Notes under the pieces: generated by a model
Database searches by the model: none
Told to the model about the DNA's origin: nothing
What the model saw: the letters and a program-made list of their open reading frames with translations, nothing else
Position numbers and translations under genes: made by a program
DNA from: Spirochaetaceae bacterium
Lineage (GTDB): Bacteria > Spirochaetota > Spirochaetia > Treponematales > Breznakiellaceae
Assembly: GCA_031258335.1 (NCBI GenBank)
Contig: JAIRMY010000123.1
Coordinates: 1-12,221, forward strand
Direction: 5' to 3'
DNA: 12,221 bases
Shown here: positions 5,495 through 12,221 of the stretch, piece by piece
Position numbering within the stretch: position 1 is the stretch's first letter
Layout of the letters: the number at the start of each line of letters is the position of its first letter

Positions 5495-5633
5495 CCCACA
5501 TTTTGCTACTGTAACATAAAAGAAGTGAATAGTGAAGCCGCCGCTAGGCGGCTGTCGAATCCCCCGTGAGAGGGGCTGGGCGGCGGCAGTGAAGAGTGAA
5601 CAATGAGCAGTGAATAATGAGCAGTGAGAGGGT
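5495..5633. repeat. Spacer with hairpins and 14-bp tandem repeat
   Basis: Between the cNBD gene and the second ~107-bp element there is a GCCGCC-GCTA-GGCGGC hairpin (5537-5552), a CCCC...GGGG arm pair (5562-5575), and two tandem copies of GTGAA(C/T)AATGAGCA (5596-5609 and 5610-5623) with a broken third. The hairpins might help end the upstream operon transcript, but none is followed by a clean T-run in the right direction. No gene is seen. Confidence 0.5.
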
Positions 5634-5774
5634 TGCTATCGGTCGCGTATGCCTGCCGCCCTTTTCGACCTGAAGGCAGAACCCGAACTCTGCTTTCGGG
5701 GTTCTAGCGCGGAGCGCCTTTAAACCCACTGGTGGGCGCTACCGCGTAGCGGACTTTAAACCCACTGGTGGGCG
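5634..5774. repeat. Copy 2 of the ~107-bp repeat plus an extra 36-bp unit
   Basis: Positions 5634-5740 align with 2363-2469. The end of the element is repeated: a 21-bp segment (AAACCCACTGGTGGGCG preceded by CTTT) occurs at 5718-5738 and again exactly at 5754-5774, with GCTACCGCGTAGCGG between, making a 36-base period. Both halves are near-palindromic. The last 36 bases lie inside the 3' end of the SNF2 gene. Confidence 0.75.
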
Positions 5775-8700
5775 ATCAAATAGGGCGCGTAGGTCTGCCT
5801 GACTCATGGAGGCGAGCCATGATTCGCCTGAACCGACCGTCATGTCGGCAAGCTCTTTCTTGCTTTTCAGCATAGCGTCGATTTTTTCCTCAAAACTGTT
5901 TTTTGTGATGAAGCGGTGGACAAACACGTTGCGCTTCTGCCCTATGCGGAAGGCGCGGTCTGTGGCCTGCGCCTCGACCGCCGGGTTGTACCACAAATCG
6001 TAGTGTATTACACGGCTGGCAGCCGTCAGGTTGAGGCCGAGCCCACCGGCGCGAAGGCTCACCAGCATGATGTTGGCGGCGCCGTTGTTTTGGAAGGCAT
6101 CCACCGCGGCGGCTCGTTTTGCCTGAGTCAGCCCGCCGTGGTACAGTATGGCCGCCTCGCCCGCCTCGTCCCTTATGATAGCGGCAAGACATTCCAGCGT
6201 TTCGACGTACTGGCTGAAAATCAACACCTTTTCGCCGCCGACTAGTATCTCCTCAAGCAGGGTGAGGAGCAACGCCGCCTTGCCGGACAGCCCGGAAACC
6301 GCCGGACTCTCCTTGTCGTAGACGCGGGGGTGGTCGCAAATCTGTTTGAGACTGGTGAGCAGTTGGAGTATCAACGCATGACGCGCTGACTTACCTTTGT
6401 CATCGTCCGCCCTCTCCAATTTTTCCAGTTTTTCCATGATGGTTCGGACTACGCTTTCGTACAGCGCGGACTGCTCCTTCCCCAGCGCGGCGTACTCGTC
6501 GGTGGTGATCTTATCAGGCAGGTCGCTGATGATGGCTTTGTCCGTCTTGAGGCGGCGCAAAAGGAAAGGCGAGGCGATCTTGCGCAGCCTGTCCGCCGCA
6601 TCCTTGTTCCGCATGATCTCTATGGGGCGGCGGAATTCATTGCGAAATTCTTCCGCACTGCCGAGGTAACCGGGCAGGATTAAATCGAACAGGGAGCGCA
6701 TATCCTCGAGACGGTTTTCGACCGGCGTACCGGAGAGGGCGAGTTTGAACCGCGCTTGGAGCGCCTTCACCGTTTTCGAGCCGCGTGTCGCCGCGTTTTT
6801 CAACAGGTGCGCCTCGTCAACGATGAGCACCGCAAACATTTCGCCGCACAATGCGGTCTTGTCCCGTACCGCGGTCTGGTACGTCGTGAGGAAGACGTCG
6901 GCCCCGCCGGCAAGGGCGCGTTCCTTGCCGTGGTAGCGGTGGACGGCGAGGGAGGGGGCGAAGCGGTGTAGCTCACGTTCCCAGTTTTCGAGCAGGGCGG
7001 CGGGGGCGATGACGAGGCAGCGTTTGCCCGTTTTGCCGGTCTCGCTGTCCCCGCCGTCCGTACCGGCGCAAAGTCCTTCAGCTTTGATACGGAGCAACAC
7101 GGCTATAGCCTGAATCGTCTTGCCCAGCCCCATGTCGTCCGCAATGACGCAGCCGAAACCGGCGTAAAGGAGGGAAAGAGCCCAGTTGTAACCGCGCAGT
7201 TGGTAGGGGCGGAGTTCGGCGCAAAGTTCCGGGGGCGGCGGGAAATCTTTTTTGTCAAAGATTTTTTCTATCAGCGTTTGACCGTCCCCGTACAGGTCCC
7301 CTCCAAAATGCGCCTTGAGGATATCGTTTGCCGTAACCGCGCCGCCCTTCCTCTGTCCCGCGGTCTTGAACAGCGCGGCAAGCTGGTCCGCGTCTATCCG
7401 TATGAACTTGTCTTTGAACTTTACCAGCCTGCTTTTCTGCTTTACCAGCGCCGCGAATTCAGCCGCGCTCAGCACGTCGCCGCCTATGGCGATACGCCAT
7501 TCAAAGTTTAGGAGGGAGGGGAGGTCGAGGTAGCTCACGAGCGAGGAGGATGCCCCGTTCCGATCCGCCGCCAGCACGAGGCGCGGTTTCAGTTCGCGGT
7601 GAAGGTTTTTGGGCATTATCACTTCTATGCCCAGCCGTCCCAGCAAGACCGATGCCTCATCAAGGAAGGCGACGAGGCGTTCTTCGCTCAACTGGACTGA
7701 GGGTTTGGACATGAGTTCCCGTATCTCGGGGAGATAGTTTGACAGCGCGGTAGGGGCTTTCAGCACCTCTATGCCGCCGGTTTTTGCTGCCGCGCCCTTG
7801 AGCGGGACATTTTTACCGTCAAGCGCGACATCCATGGCGAGGCTGAAAGCCATACCGCTGTCCTTTTTGCGTGTGTTTTCCTTGAGCAAGACACGGTAGC
7901 GGTACGCGGCAAAGTCCGTATACAGCACGGTAAGCCAGCGGCCTATAGCCTGCGGGACGGAGCGGAACGCCGGAGTGGAGACATCAAGGCTGCCGCCCTC
8001 GAAAAAGAGGGCGCAGAGGTTCCTGAATTCCGTCCCGCCGCCTGAACTCTTGAAGCCTGAGCGCCTGACGTATTCGGCAAGCACGGCGGACGAGAGCAAG
8101 TTGAACACGCTGCGCCCGTCCGCGTAAGCCGCCTTGCCGCTCAGTTTGAGCATCCCGTCTTCCAGACATGAGAGCGCGGTGACAGCGCTATTCAACTCCG
8201 GGAGTCCTTCGAAGACGAGCCAAACGATGCGCAGGCCGCCGGCTTTGAGGAGGGGGCTGGGGATGAACGCGCCGGAGGCTATGACGAGGTTGATGAACTT
8301 GAACAAATAGAACAGGAATTGGTAATTTCGGGTTCCCCCGCCGGCGGAATGTTCGCGGAATTTCAAGAATAAATCGTATGCATCGTGCCGGCTGACTACG
8401 CCGTGTATGTCCTCTTGAATCAGAGTTATGGGGGCAAGCGGGCCGGGTTTCTTGCACTCCATGCTCCAAGCGGAGCGGGAATAAGCCTTCTCCTCCTCCT
8501 CGCCGTCCGGCGCCGCGCTCCACAACGGGCGGCGCGCGATGTGGTGATAAAATTCGTTTAACACAATGGAAAAATCGCGTTCCGTGCAAAATGACGGGGA
8601 AGGGGGCAGCAACGATGTGATAAACTCGGCGCAGTGTGGGATGGCGTTCAACGATAACTCTGCTTCCGGAGGTGATTCGGAGGGTGATACGGCGGAAACT

Positions 8701-9296
8701 TTTTTCGAGTCACCGGACTTTCCGGTTTTCTTGGCGGCAACGGTAAACGGCTCGGCGAGGATGTATTGCAGCGCCGCGCCCGCCTTCTTTTCCAGCGCCT
8801 TAAGGTCTATGCCGCGCAGTTTGAAAAGTATGTCCGGTTCCGCGTCAATCGCCCGCGCCAGCACGAAGTACAGCGCCGCTATGTGTTTACAAGTCGAGTA
8901 CCATCCCGAATCCGGGCAGTCGCAGGTTTTTTTCATGTCCGCCCATTTTTTTGGTATAAGCGCTATGCCTTTACCTTTCAGCTTTTTCAAGAATTCTTCG
9001 GGCAGTTCGCCGGAGGCGATACGGGCAAGCAGAGCCGGATCATTTTCGATGACAGCCTTGACCTCGGTCTGTTCCTTTTCCGGCGTGGGCGGGAAGGTGA
9101 TTTCAACGTGGTAGTACGGCCTGTAATGCCCCTTGACCTTTGCGGTAACCCGCCCGTCTTTCACCTCAAGCTTCACCACCTTGCCTGTGTTAGCGTAAGA
9201 CCTTCCCCTGTCGAGCCGCGCCCCTAGGTTGTACGATTCGAGCACGTCCATGAACCATTTTCCCCAGGGCGTAACCCCGTATTGAACACGCGCCAT
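5739..9296 (-). CDS. SWIM zinc-finger SNF2/RapA-class helicase-like ATPase
   Basis: This 1185-residue protein is a SNF2-family, ATP-driven double-strand DNA translocase or nucleic-acid remodeller. An N-terminal SWIM finger (C125-x-C127-x8-C136-x-H138) probably binds DNA or protein. A long middle region (about 150-690) has no motif I recognise. The ATPase core follows: motif I DDMGLGKT (720-727), motif II VDEAH (826-830), III LSGTP (854-858), IV VLIFSQY (1024-1030), V LRAGGLGLNL (1081-1090) and VI QATDRAFRIGQ (1110-1120), all intact. Its ATG overlaps the DEAD-box gene stop by one base (TAATG), implying coupled translation. The expected C-terminus is near ADLRALFD (1174); the last 11 residues and the stop come from an interspersed repeat. 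The cellular target is unknown. Confidence 0.92.
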   Translation of the reverse strand: MARVQYGVTPWGKWFMDVLESYNLGARLDRGRSYANTGKVVKLEVKDGRVTAKVKGHYRPYYHVEITFPPTPEKEQTEVKAVIENDPALLARIASGELPEEFLKKLKGKGIALIPKKWADMKKTCDCPDSGWYSTCKHIAALYFVLARAIDAEPDILFKLRGIDLKALEKKAGAALQYILAEPFTVAAKKTGKSGDSKKVSAVSPSESPPEAELSLNAIPHCAEFITSLLPPSPSFCTERDFSIVLNEFYHHIARRPLWSAAPDGEEEEKAYSRSAWSMECKKPGPLAPITLIQEDIHGVVSRHDAYDLFLKFREHSAGGGTRNYQFLFYLFKFINLVIASGAFIPSPLLKAGGLRIVWLVFEGLPELNSAVTALSCLEDGMLKLSGKAAYADGRSVFNLLSSAVLAEYVRRSGFKSSGGGTEFRNLCALFFEGGSLDVSTPAFRSVPQAIGRWLTVLYTDFAAYRYRVLLKENTRKKDSGMAFSLAMDVALDGKNVPLKGAAAKTGGIEVLKAPTALSNYLPEIRELMSKPSVQLSEERLVAFLDEASVLLGRLGIEVIMPKNLHRELKPRLVLAADRNGASSSLVSYLDLPSLLNFEWRIAIGGDVLSAAEFAALVKQKSRLVKFKDKFIRIDADQLAALFKTAGQRKGGAVTANDILKAHFGGDLYGDGQTLIEKIFDKKDFPPPPELCAELRPYQLRGYNWALSLLYAGFGCVIADDMGLGKTIQAIAVLLRIKAEGLCAGTDGGDSETGKTGKRCLVIAPAALLENWERELHRFAPSLAVHRYHGKERALAGGADVFLTTYQTAVRDKTALCGEMFAVLIVDEAHLLKNAATRGSKTVKALQARFKLALSGTPVENRLEDMRSLFDLILPGYLGSAEEFRNEFRRPIEIMRNKDAADRLRKIASPFLLRRLKTDKAIISDLPDKITTDEYAALGKEQSALYESVVRTIMEKLEKLERADDDKGKSARHALILQLLTSLKQICDHPRVYDKESPAVSGLSGKAALLLTLLEEILVGGEKVLIFSQYVETLECLAAIIRDEAGEAAILYHGGLTQAKRAAAVDAFQNNGAANIMLVSLRAGGLGLNLTAASRVIHYDLWYNPAVEAQATDRAFRIGQKRNVFVHRFITKNSFEEKIDAMLKSKKELADMTVGSGESWLASMSQADLRALFDRPPVGLKSATR

Positions 9297-10477
9297 TATT
9301 CAAATTCATCTGATGAACAGATTCTCCCCCCGTATAAAATTTTTGGATACACAACGATAGATAATTTTTTTTCTATCACGCGCAGGCGGCAGAGTTCTGT
9401 CTCATTGCCTATGCTTATCATTACGCCCTTTTTGCCCGCCCTCGCCGTCCGTCCGGCTCTGTGTATGTAAACCTCGCTGCCTTGAGGAATGCCCATAGTT
9501 ACTATATGCGTAATATTTTCTATGTCAAGCCCCCGCGCGGCAAGATCGCTTGACACAAGAACGGGAATTCTGCCAGCGCGAAAGTTATCCAGCGCGGCTT
9601 TCCTTTCTTTTTTTTCCATGCCGCTGTAGATTCCAGCCGCGCCGTACTTGTGGTGTGTCAATTTTGAGACAATTTCCCGAATAGACTCGGCGCGTTCTGA
9701 AAAAACGAGCGTCTTTTTTGGATGCGCCGCGGAGAGAAAAGAGCGCAGCGCGTTGATTTTATCGCGGTCTTCGGCCCAAAGCGCCCAGTGTAAGATGTTG
9801 TTACGGAGTATCTCCTGTTCATCGCTTTCACAGATTATCGCCGCGCCCAAAATTGGATCGAGGCGTGAGCGGATTCCTTCCGGAAGCGTAGCGCTGCACG
9901 CGATTCTTACGGCGCGGGGATTCACGCGCTGCGATAATTCATGGGTTTCATCCCACAACTCGTCTGAAACAAGCCTATCCGCCTCATCGAGAACTAGGTA
10001 CTCAAGCTCATGGAGTTTCAACCTGTTCATGTTTACAAGCCGCAAGAGCCTGTTTGTATTCGCGGCAATTATCGCCGGCTTATCTTTTCGTATGCACTGA
10101 ATTTGCCTCTCCATGCTTCCCGCGCCGCTTACGAGGAGCGAGCATACAGGACGGCCTTGTATTTCAAGATTTTCAATCAAAAAATCTATTTCGTTTTTTA
10201 TCTGCGAACAAAGCTCAAGCGTCGGGGATACTATGAGTACGCGGCAGGCCGCGCTTTCCGCGCCATGGGAGTCATTTACCATGTTCTGTAGAATGGGCAA
10301 TAGGTAGGCAAGGGTCTTGCCCGTGCCTGTTTCCGAACGAAAGACGATATTTTTTTTGTCAAGGATATGAGGGATAACTTTTTTTTGAATCGCGGTCGGC
10401 GTTTGTATGTTTTTTTTTCGCAGTTTCTCTGAAAAGAAAACATCTATGCCTTGGATAAAATTTTTGGGATTCAGCAT
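9296..10477 (-). CDS. DEAD-box ATP-dependent RNA helicase
   Basis: A 393-residue two-domain RNA helicase that should unwind or remodel short RNA duplexes in the cytoplasm (mRNA turnover, ribosome assembly or cold growth). Motifs: Q motif QTPTAIQ (25-31), I SETGTGKT (48-55), Ia PTLELCSQI (85-93), II DEAD (164-167), III SAT (195-197), IV TLVFSE (256-261), V ARGLDIEN (314-321), VI HRAGRTARAG (339-348). Motif Ib reads NTNRL where TPGRL is usual, an odd change in an RNA-contacting loop. There is no C-terminal RNA-binding extension, so it is a bare helicase core. Its ATG overlaps the glycosyltransferase stop by 7 bases (ATGCTGA), and its stop overlaps the SNF2 start. It has no clear ribosome site of its own, so it relies on coupling. 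Confidence 0.93.
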   Translation of the reverse strand: MLNPKNFIQGIDVFFSEKLRKKNIQTPTAIQKKVIPHILDKKNIVFRSETGTGKTLAYLLPILQNMVNDSHGAESAACRVLIVSPTLELCSQIKNEIDFLIENLEIQGRPVCSLLVSGAGSMERQIQCIRKDKPAIIAANTNRLLRLVNMNRLKLHELEYLVLDEADRLVSDELWDETHELSQRVNPRAVRIACSATLPEGIRSRLDPILGAAIICESDEQEILRNNILHWALWAEDRDKINALRSFLSAAHPKKTLVFSERAESIREIVSKLTHHKYGAAGIYSGMEKKERKAALDNFRAGRIPVLVSSDLAARGLDIENITHIVTMGIPQGSEVYIHRAGRTARAGKKGVMISIGNETELCRLRVIEKKLSIVVYPKILYGGRICSSDEFE

Positions 10478-11727
10478 AAGTGTTTTTTGTGTTCTCGATC
10501 TTTTTTATACTCGGCTATAGCTTCCGTGTAAATGTCCAGAAGTCGTTTTACCATAATATCCATAGTCCAGTTTTTGCCGTACAGAAGCGCGTCCGCCGCC
10601 TTTTTTCTGTAAAGAGCTTCGTCTTCGAGCAGGTCGAGCGTGCGGCCGGCAAATAAATCGGCGTCGTTTGGAACCATGAAACCGCCGTTATCGCCGCGCA
10701 TCACGTTAATCGTGCCGCGTTCCCCTACGGCAACCACGGGAATCCCTGACAGCATGGCCTCTATTGTTACAAGCCCCTGAGTCTCGGTTGTCGATGAAAA
10801 TATAAAAATTTTGGATATGCAGTAGATTCGCGCCAAAAGGCCGTGTTCCACATAACCGGTAAATACAAAATGTTCCGCAAGCCCCAGCGTTTCACATTCT
10901 TCCTCAAACCAATAAATATCCGGGCCGCTGCCGACTATTAAAAAAACAACGTCATCCCGTTCTTTTGTAATTATTTGCGCGGCTTTCAAAATAAGATCTA
11001 AATTTTTTTCCTTGCCTATGCGCCCGGCAAACAGAAGTATTTTTTTATCTTTTAACTTTGGATACGATTCTTCCATTGATTTGCGGAACTCCGCATTTTC
11101 ATCTTCGGCGCGCGGAAAAAAAACTTTGTTATCGATTCCCGTAGGCAAAAGATAGGGGCGTTTCTTTGATTTATACTTTTTTGTATAATCAAGGATTATT
11201 TCGCTTGGAACGATGATGCGGTACGGCCTCCTAAAAGCATTGCTCTCTACCATCCATAAAATAAAATTTAATACAAACATGGGCGCCCATGGAATATAAT
11301 TTTTCATATAATCCCCCCAGAGGGTGTGGTATGTGTACACCGAAGGAATCTTGTGGACGCGCGCGCAGAAATAGCCGAAGTCCGCCGTTACAAATTCCGA
11401 TTGAATGTGAATAATATCCGGCTTGAATTTGTCAATCTGTTTTGAAACCCAAAAAAGTTTATGTGATTTGGAAAGCCTGTCCTCTTTTGAAATTGGCAGG
11501 GGCAGGGACGGCACTCTGATAATGCAGTGTTCAGGAACGCTGCCGGAGAGCGCCGGGCTGTGTCCTCCTTTTTTAATGTCCGTCTGCAAAGGCGATTCAG
11601 GGTAGTATGGGCATATTATCAACACGCTGTGCCCCAGCCCGATAAGCGCTGAGGAAAAACTTTCTACGGAAACGGAAACTCCGTTTATGCGCGGCCAGTA
11701 GGAATCGGTAAACATTACTATTTTCAA
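10471..11727 (-). CDS. GT4-family glycosyltransferase, probable diacylglycerol glycosyltransferase type
   Basis: A 418-residue GT-B enzyme. The N-terminal domain opens KIVMFTDSYWPRINGVSVSV with the glycine/valine acceptor-side loop typical of GT4 enzymes that glycosylate diacylglycerol. The C-terminal domain has LLFAGRIGKEKNLD (231-244), FLIVGSGPD (262-270) and the E-x7-E donor motif E315-TQGLVTI-E323 followed by SGIPVVA. A likely role is adding a hexose from a nucleotide sugar to a membrane lipid at the cytoplasmic face; the plsC-like neighbour fits a lipid context, but the acceptor is an inference. The start is TTG (11725-11727) with AGGG 6 bases upstream; it overlaps the acyltransferase stop by four bases (TTGA). 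An ATG at 11713-11715 would cut into the first strand. Confidence 0.88.
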   Translation of the reverse strand: MKIVMFTDSYWPRINGVSVSVESFSSALIGLGHSVLIICPYYPESPLQTDIKKGGHSPALSGSVPEHCIIRVPSLPLPISKEDRLSKSHKLFWVSKQIDKFKPDIIHIQSEFVTADFGYFCARVHKIPSVYTYHTLWGDYMKNYIPWAPMFVLNFILWMVESNAFRRPYRIIVPSEIILDYTKKYKSKKRPYLLPTGIDNKVFFPRAEDENAEFRKSMEESYPKLKDKKILLFAGRIGKEKNLDLILKAAQIITKERDDVVFLIVGSGPDIYWFEEECETLGLAEHFVFTGYVEHGLLARIYCISKIFIFSSTTETQGLVTIEAMLSGIPVVAVGERGTINVMRGDNGGFMVPNDADLFAGRTLDLLEDEALYRKKAADALLYGKNWTMDIMVKRLLDIYTEAIAEYKKDREHKKHLC

Positions 11728-12221
11728 TTTATCCCTTTCATGCGCGGCATCCTTCCCTTAAAATAGGCGTTGGTGCCGGCGCCCCCTCCGGCGCCGCGCC
11801 GCGCTTCAATTTCCTTTTGCATTACTTCATGCACAGCCATGGCAAATTCTTTTACCGACGGCAGGACTATGCTCCCGTCATCATTATACTTGATATAAGC
11901 GGAAGGATAAACAGGGTCAAGCACGACGAGGCGTTCTTTGGGAAACTTCCGCTCAAACGGCGTTTTTGGCTTTAACCTGCCTTCCGAAAAAACGGTAAGC
12001 AGCGGAAACACGGGAAGATCGAGCCGCGCCGCGAAAAGAAACGCGCCGGTTTTGAACGGCATGATTTCCTGACTGTAAATGTAGCATTCGCCTTCGGGAT
12101 AAAAGTGTATGAAGCGCCTGTGCTTGAATATTTCCCCGCTTGACGCGATGATTTTTTCTATGCCGCTTCCGCCGGGCGGAAGCGGCACCCCGCCCAAAAG
12201 CCGTGTAAAGGTCCCCAAAAA
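11724..12221 (-). CDS. 1-acylglycerol-3-phosphate acyltransferase-like protein (PlsC family), 5' end missing
   Basis: This is the C-terminal 165 residues of a membrane acyltransferase that continues past the right edge, so the catalytic H-x4-D box is outside the window. Visible PlsC motifs are FIHFYPEGECY (motif III, the FPEG box) followed by FKTGAFLFAARLDLPVFPL (motif IV, with the conserved P-V-x-P element). The family transfers an acyl chain to lysophosphatidate or a similar acceptor at the inner membrane. The C-terminal tail is basic and glycine-rich (RRGAGGGAG). Its TGA overlaps the glycosyltransferase TTG start. A TTG near 12218 is only the first internal start-like codon, not the true start. 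Confidence 0.82.
   Translation of the reverse strand, partial: FLGTFTRLLGGVPLPPGGSGIEKIIASSGEIFKHRRFIHFYPEGECYIYSQEIMPFKTGAFLFAARLDLPVFPLLTVFSEGRLKPKTPFERKFPKERLVVLDPVYPSAYIKYNDDGSIVLPSVKEFAMAVHEVMQKEIEARRGAGGGAGTNAYFKGRMPRMKGIN

Noticed and set aside
5718..5774. Possible CRISPR-like repeat (21-bp repeats, 36-base period)
   Set aside because: The intervening 15 bases are themselves a repeated palindrome shared with the 2431 region, so they are not spacers.
8566..9114. Plus-strand 182-codon frame opposite the SNF2 gene
   Set aside because: It is antisense to a gene with clear motifs, is serine-rich and low-complexity, and matches no family I know.
5739..12221. SNF2 plus DEAD-box pair as a phage-defence island (DISARM-like or similar)
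   Set aside because: No methylase, nuclease, PLD or DUF1998-type partner is nearby, and the operon neighbours are lipid enzymes; the SWIM-SNF2 type is common as a housekeeping protein in bacteria.

Overview
The window reads as a spirochaete chromosome fragment, most likely Treponema. This is judged from protein style, not from a search. The pointers are a two-cNBD Crp-like protein, a DUF2259-type secreted protein, a glycolipid-type GT4 enzyme, relaxed start codons (GTG, TTG) and many short interspersed repeats. No rRNA, tRNA, integrase or transposase gene is visible.

Left arm (about 1-2540) is an accessory islet of small toxin-antitoxin (TA) genes set in repeat-rich spacers. On the minus strand there is an apparently intact hicA-hicB pair (425-598, 44-415) with a palindromic operator/promoter. 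Next comes an orphan ribbon-helix-helix (RHH) type small protein (883-1116). A MNT-type nucleotidyltransferase (1280-1600) follows, with its HEPN partner cut off after 33 codons (1186-1287). On the plus strand a MazE-like antitoxin (1970-2206) is followed immediately by a 22-codon stub that looks like the start of mazF (2207-2275). Only hicAB looks complete; the other loci have lost or never had the partner.

Middle (2540-5485): a secreted DUF2259-type protein (plus strand) converges on a phosphodiester-glycosidase lipoprotein (minus), which lies downstream of a protein with two cyclic-nucleotide-binding domains and a winged-helix region (minus).

Right arm (5739-12221) is one minus-strand operon read from the right edge: plsC-like acyltransferase (cut by the window edge), GT4 glycosyltransferase, DEAD-box RNA helicase, and a SWIM/SNF2 helicase-like ATPase. 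All three junctions overlap by 1-7 bases, so translational coupling is likely. The first two genes fit membrane glycolipid synthesis; the last two are nucleic-acid remodelling enzymes.

At least two repeat families occupy the spacers: a 36-bp unit with a GGTG/CACC stem (705-775, inverted core at 1736) and a ~107-bp palindromic element found at 2363-2469 and 5634-5740. The second family reaches into the SNF2 gene and supplies its last 11 codons and stop. The strongest observations are the partner-less TA loci and this repeat-supplied protein tail. I see no clearly new multi-gene defence or biosynthetic system.
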